A DNA stretch of 64,000 nt, taken from contig NC_092572.1 of the NCBI RefSeq assembly GCF_037975245.1, forward strand, positions 1,773,501 to 1,837,500. Direction: 5' to 3'. Below are positions 25,411-38,394 of this stretch, piece by piece. A program made the position numbers and the translations under genes. The notes below the pieces were generated by a model. The model was not told the DNA's origin and did not search any database. It saw nothing but the letters and a program-made list of their open reading frames with translations. Position 1 is the first letter of the stretch. Each line of letters opens with the position of its first letter. The DNA is from Apostichopus japonicus. Lineage: Eukaryota > Echinodermata > Holothuroidea > Aspidochirotida > Stichopodidae.

Positions 25411-25887
25411 GCAAGTTCTTTCATACCCCTAAATTGACACATCTGTCGATAAGCTTACTGTAGTGAAGGCCTAAGTAAACATCCATTATCTTTGGATGCT
25501 GTTTGCTATGCTCTGAGGTAATTTTGTATTTTCTGAAATGGACAATAAATTTTCTATCTATCTGAGCCTCTAACCTCAGAAAGGTCAGGTCCCAGAGATT
25601 AGTGGTATAATATTGAGGTAGGCCTAGGCCTAATTTTGGTTATTTTTAGGGAGTAAGATTTCCAAATGCCCCAAAACATGCACAAACACAATTTGATCAG
25701 CATATACCTGAAATGGATTCAAACTCATGAAATACTTAACTCTGCTTGGCTGCAAAAAGTTATGGTTGCCTGCTGTATAGTTGCTAGTACTAGCTACAGT
25801 AGTAGTAGGCTAGTATAGTAATAGTAGTACTAGGCCTAGTAGGCCTAGTAATATTCGGAGGTGCGTCAATTATTAAGCCTTTACTTT
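25411..25887. repeat. Second copy of the 8683-9086 repeat, with a tiny LINE tail inserted
   Basis: Same order of blocks as 8683-9086, ending in ggtgcgtcaattat-aagcctttact. Relative to the left copy it has an extra segment at about 25516-25563 containing aatggacaataaa and ending in tatctatct, which looks like the extreme 3' end of a LINE. Confidence 0.7.
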
Positions 25888-26838
25888 AAAAGATCTGGAA
25901 GATCACCAGGCTGCAAAATGTGTAGGTTGACCAGTCTGTTACAAGTATATACTTTAATTTATTTATCATATTTTATATTCCGAGTATCAGCAAAGGCAGT
26001 AGCAGGCAGCTGTGATTTACCATAGCCAGTAATACTGATAGGTCTAATTTAGGGCTAACGTTAGGCCTAGGCTAGTCTACTCTAACTCTAACCATGGTCT
26101 TACTTTATTTGTGTTCAGCATGAAGGTATTTACTCTAAATGTTATTAATATATCCGGAACACTTTTAAGGAATTTACTTACAATGCATATACTCCACCAA
26201 AGTTCCAAAGCCAACTTCAAATGGGCAACGTTTACGGTAACCTGCGGCACTTTCCTTCGTAGACTACATGGCTAGGCCCACATAAAGTAACGTTGAATGT
26301 AGGCTATTGGGATAGCAACGATACGATCCGATCGACTGCCCTGCCACCGAACACAAAAAGAACTGCTTATATATGGGGGCGTTGTTTCGGTACGTGTAAA
26401 TTTGCCAGTTAAAATAGAAACTCTTATTTTCTTAAATATCCCAAATTAATGGAAGAAAACATACAAACACGAAGATTTCAGTGTAATTAGAGGAACCTGT
26501 AAGTTTCGGAACTATATATAGCCGCATTTGGTCAAAATCGAGGTGTATAGTTGGGATCAACATATATACCATGTTCGTAATTCTGTTATATACCCTTCGG
26601 AATTACCTCCACTTTTGAGGGGATATTTTACCCTTTAAATGAACGATTTTTTTTTTGTAACTTCGGAATTGATAAGTTTATGAGGTTTTCTCTTAACTCG
26701 AAATAATCATTCCTAAAAGGAAGTGAAATTGATTGAACAAGAAGACCCTAGACTTAGGTTTACCTGGTGTCAGGTAAACCTATCCCCGAGGTAAACCTAA
26801 GTCCCAGCTATCATGCGTTGAAGTAAACAAATATACCA

Positions 26839-27405
<567 letters not shown>

Positions 27406-27410
27406 GCATA
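27406..27410. repeat. Right target-site duplication of Gmr1-type element (GCATA)
   Basis: Identical to 1189-1193 and directly abuts the LTR end. Confidence 0.9.
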
Positions 27411-27781
27411 CAGCTATTGTCCCCCTAGGTTTCTATATCGTCATAATAAAGTTAGCAAACAAGGTTATTAATTGTTTTAAAGAAAATTGATTACAGGGAA
27501 AATTAATGTATGAATTTCTAAATTACATTATAAATCATAAGTTATTTGTCGATTTCACTTGATGAAAATGGCTCCATAGGTGATAATTTCATTTACAAGT
27601 ACTACTTTCTATTGCTATTAAATTGTCCAGTCAGGATCCCTTTACAATCAAATTTACTTTACAGTTTTGGAAAAAGATGTTAATTATACAAAACATTGAG
27701 TTATTTAAGGAAAGCAAAAAAGCCGTTGTAAGTTGTAACGTACAACTAAAGTAATATTTCTTGAAACGACCTTGTTATCAG

Positions 27782-30588
27782 ATTTCTACGGTGACTCTGA
27801 ACCAATTTCCACCTGAAATGTTACTGTTGAATCAGTATACAGAATCCAGTGACGTGTGGTCTACAGCAGTGGTAATATGGGAGATTATGGCAGCAGGTAA
27901 AAAAGAATAACAAGTCGAAACAAATCTTAAATAATAATAATACAAAAACATTTTTTGGTTGGCCTAATATTTATGTTATCAGTAAATTAAAATGAATATA
28001 TTTACTTTCAAGTCAGCCTCAAGATACATTTTCTACATAGGTACTTCAATCATATAGGATTCGCAATATATGCAATTCTTTTAATTTTGAGTGATACTGA
28101 TTGATAAGAAAAGAAATTAAGAGCAAAAGTAACGTGCTATAATTGTTTTTAAAATGCTTAGTAGACCTACATAGTAAGTCTATGCACTAACGAACCGATT
28201 ATATCTGGTAAACTGTGTTATATTATTAACCAATTCAGTGCATTCTACTTATATATTACATGTTGTACATATTAATATTATGAATGTTTCCACCTTAATT
28301 AGGAAACCCACCATTTCCAGTCGACCAGGAAGTTAGATTTAACAAGGAAACGGTCACACCATCAGTACCCTGGCCGGAGAAGTATTTACAGATAAAGTTA
28401 AGACCCAATCTTGAAACTTGTCAAATTATCGCTTTCCAAAATACTTGATAGCAACAGGACGTGCAATGTTTTATTTGAAACAAATATTGACATATTGTGT
28501 ATTGCAGCTATATATAAAATCAGAGTGCCTTCAAAGTACCTCCAGCCAAGAGGACACAAACCCAACCGTTGTCATTGGATTACTCCTATGGGGCTAAGAG
28601 AAATCGTTACAGTGTTATGCTTGCGAGATATCGTAGTTTACAAGTAGTGCCTGGGAGCTGCCATTTCGTAAACCAGTGATGTCATTACCACTAGATCTGA
28701 TATATTTTTCTTTCTTTCATATTTCAAGGGAAACTGCTATAACATTTTAATTTTCATTTCATTCAATTATTTGTTTATTCACAACTTTACAAAAGAGACA
28801 CAAAGAACATATATAAATCAATTACAAGCTGTGAAAGGAAGTGCATTAAAAACCATGGTGGACTTAAGAAAATAACGTAGTCCCTTGTGCGAAAAGAAAC
28901 ATAAAAAGTATTACATTTCAAAATAACTGACCTCTCCCCACTGATATCCCTATCTCATCCCGGTCCCAAAACGAATTTTTGTTCATGTAGTTTGTCATGA
29001 GCAACTGTCAGTAACAACAGTATCAGTAACAACAAAGAATTCAATAATGTAGCAGCACAATAACGTAAACAGTTCCTAAAAAGCTTACTTTAATATGTCA
29101 TGGTATTTAAATTATAACATTGTCTTGTACAATGGTAATGACAACCAGAAAATGAAGCAAACAATTATTGAAAGAGTGAGTTTACAAGTTATTACACGAT
29201 CAATAAACAAAAGTAGCCATTGAACACCAGTATTGTATCCCATTAAGAGGCTCAATAATTTACATTCAGTACTTAAAACCCCATCTTAATTACAGAAAAT
29301 AAACAATGTAATAAGCCAAGAAAAACGTTAGCACTCGAGGACATGAGGCTCGGTGATGTCATATTTTAGCTTGATCAACTCTTCTGGATACACTGTAATA
29401 GAACATTACATGTTGTTACATATACCTAATGGAGCAAGTTCTTCTTAGCTGCCTGTGGAATGTGATCGGCACAGTATATCCCTAACACCTATACTAATAA
29501 GAATTGTTGCGTTGGTAAGTTCATTATTTGTTTAGAGCTATGAAGTCCCCATTCAGTGTTTGAAACGAGTTTTACTTTAACAAATACTAGCGTCCAGTAA
29601 ACTCTTGAGAAAACCTAGCTGACAAAATGATACCGGAAATATAAATTAATCAATGCGTTGATTCGTTTTACATGCAAAATTAAGACTACATTAACATTTC
29701 TGATTCAGTAATTGGAAATTTCTCCATTATTTTCAGAGATAAAATCTTGTTCGATTGCTGGAATCATAACTCTTCTCTTCGACCTTCTATTCATAATTTG
29801 AGGGGAACGTTCGTTGCTGTAAGTACCCCGGTAGTACCCCATTACTCATCTTTAGAATAGTTATGATAAAACAGGTGATATAGTCAGTTCATGGTGTTTT
29901 GAGGCTTTTTAGTATATTTATTGGAGTGTTTAAGCTTTTTATTTCTTTTACAATTCCGAATTCAGTTCTGCTTATGGTTTCTGCCTACATGAGCTTTGAC
30001 AAGGAGTGCCTTTCATATTGTTTATATACACTCACTGCAATGTTACAATGAGTCATATGATGGATGTGTTGTATGGATATATTAATTTACTAAAGTGGAA
30101 TGCAAATCTTCAACTGTACTTCACGAGCGGTTCCTCCTTTTTGTAACTGGTTCTCGGATCTTCATGCGCGCCAAATAAACTATCAACCACAGTCCTTGTG
30201 GTAGTGTGAATGCATGTCTTATAAGTTGTTTATGACGGTCTTTTAAAGACGTTTTCCTATGTATCTCGTTTGCAAATATCTGAAAATGATCGCTTCATTA
30301 CCACATTGTAAGTCATAGAACCCGTTTTCTTAAGGAGACTTTAGTATCATACCAATCAGAACAACTCATATAATCTTTAATTATATTGTATACATAGCAT
30401 TATAAATACCATGCTGCCAACAACCTCCAATAAACGCACATATATATATATTATGTCAACAGATATTTGAGAAATTAATGGCGGACAGTTCTTACGAAAT
30501 ACCGATACCTACGACGTATTTACCTATGAGAGCCCATCATACCGCTCAACCTACCTATGCAGAACAAATCTACAATGCTGGAGTGTGA
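27782..30588 (+). CDS. Pseudokinase receptor copy A, kinase exons 3-6 and tail
   Basis: Exons 27782-27896, 28303-28396, 29737-29818 and 30473-30588 (stop TGA). They encode the second half of a tyrosine-kinase C-lobe: FPPEML (APE replaced by PPE), TESSDVWSTAVVIWEIM (subdomain IX, DVWS..V..WE), GNPPFPVDQEV and DCWNHNSSLRPSIHNL (the CW...RP motif of subdomain XI). The C-terminal tail has SSYEIP, TYLPMR and TYAEQIYNAGV; YLPM is a YxxM motif known to bind the PI3-kinase p85 SH2 domain when phosphorylated. Intron phases agree with exons 444-918 and with copy B. All exons are open, so this half of the gene shows no damage apart from the 26.2 kb insertion in the preceding intron. Likely role, by inference: non-catalytic signalling platform of a membrane receptor. 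Confidence 0.75.
28740..28935 (-). mobile_element. LINE 3' end fragment
   Basis: The layout and wording (ttcatttcattcaattatttgttt..., then an aaaggaagtg block) parallel the 3' end of the truncated LINE at 50947-51640, read on the minus strand. No coding part remains. Confidence 0.4.
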
Positions 30589-33500
30589 ACTGCAGTAAAC
30601 TAGGCTTTGTAAATCATTGGTGAGCGTTTCTATACCCAGACAGCCCCGAATCCTGCTAGAGTTACCTTCTCGGAATATTAATGTTCTGTACATTTCATGT
30701 AACCTTGACCACCCGGATGCTGTATGCTACCTATGAAGACATATTACGTGCAATACAGTTGAATCAGGGTGTTGTTTCATAACAACTTCCTGGTTGAATT
30801 ACATGCAAAGATGTTCTCATTGTTATCAACATGTGCGTAAAAATGACAGACAATTGCCATGTCATGTTTTATATGTATTGCATAACACGGAAAAATAATT
30901 ATTAATTCATGCCAGTATGACATATTAATAAACATGGAATAATTGTGTACCTAAACATTAACAATGTTTACGTTACTCCTCCTAGATTTGCGACAACTAG
31001 CTGTTAAAGTGAAATGTCCTCTGCTTATTTCAAGTCAGTGTGATTAGCTCATCGCTCCCATAGGAAGGATGAGATATTGTAGTTCACTTGCCATATACAG
31101 CTATATCGGTTGCCATAGCAACATTTGTTATGGTAACGGTTAATTTACCTGATAACCTACTCTCTTAGGCTCTGGAAGTATATGACTGAGGGAGGGGTCA
31201 AACGTGTCCGTGTGTATGCTTGAGTTGGTGGGCGTGTGTAAGTGTGTCAGCAAGCAGTCTAATAGAACACTTTATCTCCAGAAGAACACAATAAATGTAC
31301 ATTATTCTTGGTATATATTTATCAGTTAAGGGTAGTATATGATCATTATTGTTTTTGGTGAAAGTATTATATTTGATGCATTTACAACTGTTATAGCATG
31401 GTCTCATTTGGTATGATTTTATAATGGTGATACTATGCAAGTACATATTACCTCAGCATCATTACATTGATTATTCAGGAGTGGTTTAACAGATAGAAAT
31501 CAGTGAAATAACGCTTATGATATATATATTAATAGGCTAAAAGCTCATGTTGGTTATTTGTAAAATGATGGTGTATGGTGCCTGACCCTACCCCTTCATC
31601 GGTAGACTATCTATTGGAAATGGAAGTAACACAGCATGTGTCACGGAATACCGCTCTGTGCTAGTATCATATACTAACCTAAAGCTCATCAAATATTCAA
31701 TGCCGATCCCTTCGTTCCATATCATCAACCCTCATATAGTCCGTGGATGGAATACATGTTACCAATCTTAAGTATTATTTCAAACCTAATTGTTGCCCTA
31801 AGTGCTATAAGAGTGTTACAATAAATTCCTCACTTAGTAAAAAAAGTAAATGTCGCCATAATTGTCAAATCTGTAATTATTAAAGTAAGTTATTTGGTAC
31901 TTGTAATTTGCTCAGTGAACTCTTCAAATGATACCTAACTGCAGCATTAACAATAGTTTAAAGACATTTACATGTCACTCTAAGTGGTGTTTTCATATTG
32001 TATATCCTAATGGTATAATGCAGGTGTGAAGAAGGAAATACTCCATTGTTCTTAATATCTCAGAAACATGAGCCAGATAGAAAAAAAGGTCAATTTGAAA
32101 TTAAATGTACATTTACTAGTCGAAAATTGTCGGGCTCTGCCATATAAAATATAACTGTATTATTATTGTTTTAGGGCATGTTTGTGTTTTCCGACTTTTA
32201 AAGTTGATATTTTGCAGAAAATTCAAAATTGCACAGGCGGGTTTAGCTTCTATTTTCCATGTTCTGTTTCTCAGTTACGCAACTTATATATTATTCTTTA
32301 ATTGCGCCAGTGCTATAGTACTCAGTCCAGACTGTGGACGTGAGTCCATTTTTCTGTATAATGACTCGGATTAAGATGAACTCAGACTTGAGCCAGAGTC
32401 CAGTCTATGATGATCACTTATGGATAAAAAAGGTTTCTTTATAATTACACTCAATATTATTTGTCATTTACAATTTGCTGCAGAAATATCACCTGCTCAA
32501 GAAAAATATATATTGCAGACATGTATGTACCGATGTTCCATTTTCAACAGCCCTTTACACCAAATGTCATTGGGCTTGCCCATGTGTGAAAAATGGGCCC
32601 TCCGCCGCTGGACCCCGATCAGTGACTTATGATTTGACACCGGAAACAATTCCACAAGGATAAATGTTTTGCTTTGCACCCTTGGTATAACATATATACT
32701 CATGCGAAGTTATTTGAGTCTCCCATTTTTGGAAAAATTGCATGTTATTAATATTGTTTGGTGCTTCCTACTCTGAAAGTATGTTATCAGAAGCGAAAAG
32801 GTGCAGTGCAACATTTCAATAGCCTCCTTCCCACCCCCTCCACACACACCAGCGCGCCCAAATGAACAGTATTACTGATACAGTATTGAAATCCTCATAC
32901 TCACACATGTACATCAATGTGTCCACAAAATGCGGTCCATAGTGGAGTCGGGCCGTAAACAATCAAGAATCGGCTACTACCTCCACGTTTTTGTTGTCTG
33001 ATGATTCTCTCTTCAGAGACGAACTCTTATCAGGTTAGGCACCCATCCTGTCCCCTAACCCAGACGCGTTCCTTTCGAAACCATTAACGGTTTTCAAGGG
33101 CCAGTAGCCTCCACTCTGGGGTACCACTAATTTGAACAGAAGAACCAATAACAATCAGTGACATATAGATGAAAACGTCACACAAATTAAAGCGTAGGCG
33201 CCGTACGGTCCATCGCCCGAATCACGTATTCGACACAGTAAATACTGCGTAAACTGATCAAGTAGATCAACTTATGGGACATCACTGTTGTACTTCATGG
33301 GACATTTGTGTGAATAGAGGGACCAAACTGAGGGACCTGTTACTTTTAGGAAGTTACGAGAATTGTTTTTCTGAGTAAAAAAACAGACATCGTGGACTAC
33401 CACTGCAGTAGTTTGGGAGTATGTTTAGCTTGAGAGAGGGGTTTGAATGTAACATTAAGCATTATGCCATATATGCCTGACTCAAGCTTTGAAAGTGGTC

Positions 33501-33759
33501 GTTTGGACATTTCTGAGTCGCCGTCATTTCTCGTATGTAGTAGGTATGACTTGAAATGTATTATCATGATTAAAGATACGCTTAGATGTTATCACTGCAA
33601 TTTGCAAGAAGATAGCTTTCGCGAACATGATATAGTAACACTGTATAAGATCAAGTTTCCCTAAATTTGAGAAACACACTGGGTTGAACTTCAAATTTAA
33701 AGAAGACATTACTCTAAAATTAAAGATGATATTATATTACAAGTATTTTTTTTTAATAG

Positions 33760-34190
33760 AAGCACACCGCTGTCGCCCTAACTGATTATTTTTGCTATGT
33801 TACCCGAGGTTTTGTTCCAAAGAGTTAATTCACATAGGGTGACATGTATATGTGTAATTAATTAACTAATTCAATTATTTGGTATATGTTTGTTGCAAAG
33901 GTATAGTACATATAGCACACATACTGAAGTCCCAACCATGGTCTAGTGTGACTAAATAACATTAAATCGACAATGTCGCACGAAGTGTTATTTTATGCTA
34001 TGCCGCCCCAAATTGTGTGTAAAGAGTTAAATTCGCTTATGGCGACATGTATATGTGTCATTAAATAATTAATTTATTACATTTCTTGGTAAATGTACTT
34101 TGCTAAAGGATTATTATCAATAGCACCCATACTAAAATGTATATCAGATCGCCAATGTCGCTCTAATTGTTTTAAGCTGTGTATCCCAAT
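33760..34190. repeat. Diverged tandem duplication, about 0.2 kb unit
   Basis: Two blocks share aaagagttaa, gcgacatgtatatgtgt or gtgacatgtatatgtgt, then taattaatt, then a tagcaccc or tagcacac 'atact' ending. Fragments of the same repeat occur near 31970-32030 (tatcctaatggtataatg versus tatcccaatggtacaatg). Confidence 0.55.
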
Positions 34191-37100
34191 GGTACAATGT
34201 AAAATATAATTTAACAAGAGCATTGCGTTACCAAGACATAGCACAGCTCTGCATGCAATTTTAATATATTGTTATTGCAATGCCCTGGACTCGCTTATCT
34301 ACTTGAACTTTGGATTCAAAGCTGGATATAAAGTTTGTTCGATGCTAAACCTATATTTTGCAAATACCAAGTGGCACAGATTGTGGGCTAAAAGTAACCC
34401 CAAAACACCTTTTTTGTATGAGTCTAATAATAATATATGAACGGTTATAGGACAAAGAAATAGTTAACAAAATGGGAATTACTTATTACTTGAAACCTAG
34501 TTTTTCTTTTAACAACAAACTTTGAAAACACGACACTAATATACAAGTTTATATAAAGCTTGCTGATTAGTTGTGCTCTTGCAACGTTCCACGTTAATCA
34601 ATTTCAAGTCGAAACTCAACCACTATGCTAATAATTAATTAAAAAAAGGTACTCGAATACAGAAACAAATGTTTTAAATTTACTCATAAATTTGTCAATA
34701 AAGTAATTTACTTCTGATATTTAATTTCATTATGTGATCTAAGTACGATAAAAACAAGCCTGAAGTTAGTATTCAAATCCGAGTAGTTTTTTTACTGCAT
34801 ATTGTAACAGGAAATTCCAAAAAAAAAGTGTAGTTGTTATCAGTTTATTTGGATACTTCACATTTGATTCTGAAATTAATGATCAGAATACCATATTTGA
34901 TGTGTCTTTAATCGATTGGTCCACCGCTGTGCGTCTTGTTCGTGGCTACATGCCATTGATGAAAAGTTTACGAAGAGAATAATGAACGAGAGACGTCAAC
35001 AGTTAAAGGCATTAGTCCTTTGAAGACATTGTTGAAGACTCACTACGATTACTCTTGCCTTAGACCTACCAAATTTACAGCTGTATCACTAATTCTTCCA
35101 ATGATCTTTTACGCTACGCTAGGCTTAGTTAATGGATGAGCCTACAAAAAAAAAACGACTCTATGAGCATATTGGTGAGCAAATTACACAGAATAATTAC
35201 ATTAATGTTTTTTTTATATTTCGTGCCTCAAACAAAGCTTTAATTTACACTTTTTTACCCGTGCTCAAAGAGTAAAACAAAAATCGCCAAAGCATACATT
35301 TTGTGTTTACATTAACGTTCTTGATACAACGCTTGCGTACACCGATGATGCATAGCATGAGAAACTAAGAGAGATGAGATCTGAGAAAACTTGACATCGA
35401 GAAGGATTTCCCTGCTATTACCAAACGTACACATTATGTTACATATATGTAATCAAAAACAAAAAACAACCGAAATATATCAGAATGTAACTATCTCATT
35501 TCCTACTGTTTTGACCTATTTATTTTCCGAGAGGTATATGACCTAACCGTTACCCAATATGTGGTTTGGTTGTTGCATAATGAAGAAACTGTTCTAAAAT
35601 TTCATTTAAATTTCAGTTAAAACTATACAAATTACGAAATAATTACTAAATGAAAAACAATTACCAAGCAACATATATTGCAGCGTAAACGCACAACTAC
35701 AAAATTGATACTTTGCTTTCTCCTTACTGACAATTCCATTTTGTTAGTGGGCAATTCCTCAGTTACTCGTGTTACACTTTAGGCAATATTTGGTAACCAT
35801 AGCTACTGTAAGTTGGACACATATGCATTGCTAAGTTTAATTCTAGTATGATGCACAACCTATAGATTCAAAGTTTAATGACAGAGAAAGCTAAATCATC
35901 TTCTTTTGTTTTCATTTAATGAGCAAGCAAACCTTGAAATGTCTTCGATTGTTGGCAACTTCAGTTTTTCCAGTGCCTTAACCGTGTGGTAATGTAAGTA
36001 GTAGAGCTATGCTTGTAGTTGGTTCCATTTCCAGTAATGCACATCCCTTGACGTCACTGAAACAAGATGTCTTGCTATGAGCTAATGCCGTTGTATTCTC
36101 CTGGGAACAGTGAACCGTCATAGTCAACAACATACCAGTCCCCTACAGTGATCTTCGATTTTGTGGCTTTTAGATCTGGGTACACTCACATAGCTAGCGC
36201 CAAACTGTCATTGGACAAGGTGAACAACTCTGCATGAGAGTTGATTACCTTAATGCGATGTGAATTTGGAATGTTTGTAAGTTAATAGAATTGGTCTAAA
36301 TAAGGAACATTACAAGAAAAAGCTTCGCGACAAAAGTTACAACACCTAGCCAACTGCTGTATATTTCTACAATCAATATTCATAGTGGTGTGCTTTTAAA
36401 TTTCTGGAACTATTATGATGCATTTGGGTTAACAGTTTAGCATCCAACTCCACCTAATGTAGGTTTTAGCAAGTTTGAGCATAGCATATATTGGTAACGT
36501 GTCCTTGGTAAGTCACACTGTATTACAAATTATAAAATTTGACATCATTTGAAAATATTCGTTACCCGCATCACATATGGTCCAGTTACTCGCGTTACAA
36601 TGGTTCTGTTACTCGCGTTACAATGTTTGAGTGCATTGGACCTGTCACATCCATAGTTCCGGTTGTGTCACATGTCTTTGTTTACATATTATTGTTGATC
36701 ATGACGACGATGACGATCGTGATGAAAATTAATACATAATTTAGGCAAAAAAATGAAAATAGATGACTTGAACATCATGCTAGTTGCGTTTTAAATAATA
36801 CGTTTTATTCACATTGAATGGAGTTACACGTAAAGCATATTAACCTATTAATAGTTTTGCTACATATCATATAAAAACAGTGAAGTAAAATAAAACCAAT
36901 TGCAAGTGCACAGGTCCGTGTATCATTGACTGAATCAAAAATGGAAAATTCGACGCGAAACGTCGGAATTTATATACCACAATTGCAATTTTACAGATCT
37001 GTAGTTATTTTTAATAAAAGCCTCAAATCATTTAAAAAGGAAACAAAATATGAACATTTAAAGAAAGTTTTAATATTGAGAATACAGTACCTCCAAATGT

Positions 37101-37966
37101 CGAAATACAACGTCAACACTGCAATATATATGGTAAAACTACTCAGAAAAACATGGGGGGTTATCACAAATAAATTGACAACCCAACTGTAGGATTATAA
37201 CAATAAAGATCGATAAAGCGGATATGTTCAATTGTTCTTCATGCATGTCGATGTTATTACACTTGAATTATTCACGCGTATTTGTCCAAATGAACGCCCC
37301 GATATTAGTAAATATTGCTAATAAGGGCCAAATGTTCCTGCTGCTCGATTGGTTATTGGCTGATTACGTTGAAATCCTTGAATCCTTAAAGCTAAAACAT
37401 ACAATGAACTACGGTAATTTTACGTCATTCTCTGAATACAATTAACTAATGAAACGAACACTCACGTTTCCATCTTAATTAACAAACACATTTACCAGAA
37501 TAAGTATAACACAGGTACTTCATTAAAATCGATATTACCATACTAGGAGGCCTCAATTTTACAGCTTTAGCAGTAGAATTGCCGTGATATTAGTTCAGTC
37601 TCAGATTTCGAGATTTGTAGCAATTTGTGGCAGTTTGTTGAAATTACTTCATGAAAAAATAAAATTCATTTTAGTGACGCTGGATTATTTCTGTTTACTT
37701 GGCATTTGGCAACATGTTGCTTCTTTATTATGTATTGTACTTCCAGAAAGGATACTATTAGGGAAGCATATGTTGTATGTGAACTTTTCACAAAGGGAGC
37801 TACTTGATTATCTGCGCACTGGTATTTTGATTTTAACGTTACACGATAAGTAATTGCATGCATCATGACAACTGAAAACCATCTCTCTGTCTTTCCTGCG
37901 TAAACATATAATTTACCCTAACCCTAATCTACAGTTGATTCTACGATAATTTGTAACACTGTTTAC

Positions 37967-37973
<7 letters not shown>

Positions 37974-38000
<27 letters not shown>
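37974..38000. repeat. TA microsatellite
   Basis: Perfect TA repeat. Confidence 0.95.
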
Positions 38001-38004
<4 letters not shown>

Positions 38005-38225
38005 AAACTGCAACTTGAGGTTGTAAATGTACAGATCACAGTAGCATTGTACAATGATCTCTGCTTGAAATTATGTTTGCTTTAGTGCGTCAGAATTTTG
38101 CTTGAGAAAACAAATGTCTGTATTAAAAACAATGATAAATCATTGCATCAAATTGCGATCTCCATGATCAATGACTTATGACCACAGCATTGTTATGTCT
38201 TCATATTTAATCCATTTGCACATAA

Positions 38226-38353
38226 CTAGGATGGAGGATAGGCAGTAAAGTCGTACTGCTGACTTTGTTGTGTTGTTTCCCATTGACCAGTGTCGAAGTT
38301 ATAAGTTACATTGTTGTTGAATTTCATCCAGGAACCCCCTGATGAACGATCAA
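38226..38353 (-). CDS. Terminal exon of the Ig-NACHT gene
   Basis: Acceptor tctccacag, then DRSSGGSWMKFNNNVTYNF and a Tyr/Gln-rich tail QQYDFTAYPPS before TAG at 38226-38228. The phase (1) fits exon 42218-42306 across a 3.9 kb intron that holds the LINE. The link is inferred from phase and position only. Confidence 0.5.
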
Positions 38354-38394
38354 CTGTGGAGACGAAACAGGATACAAAACGGATATGATTAGAG

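Larger units (their letters stand above)
30589..38225. other. Intergenic region, no gene recognised
   Basis: All open frames are under 90 codons and show no domain. Visible structure is limited to the diverged tandem repeat at 33760-34190, an 18 bp doublet gttactcgcgttacaatg near 36585-36626, and a TA microsatellite at about 37974-38000. Confidence 0.5.

Noticed and set aside
33760-34190. CRISPR-like array
   Set aside because: There are only two long diverged units, no regular short spacers, and the DNA is eukaryotic.
37912-37928. Telomere-like ACCCTAACCCTAA
   Set aside because: Two units only, within ordinary AT-rich sequence.
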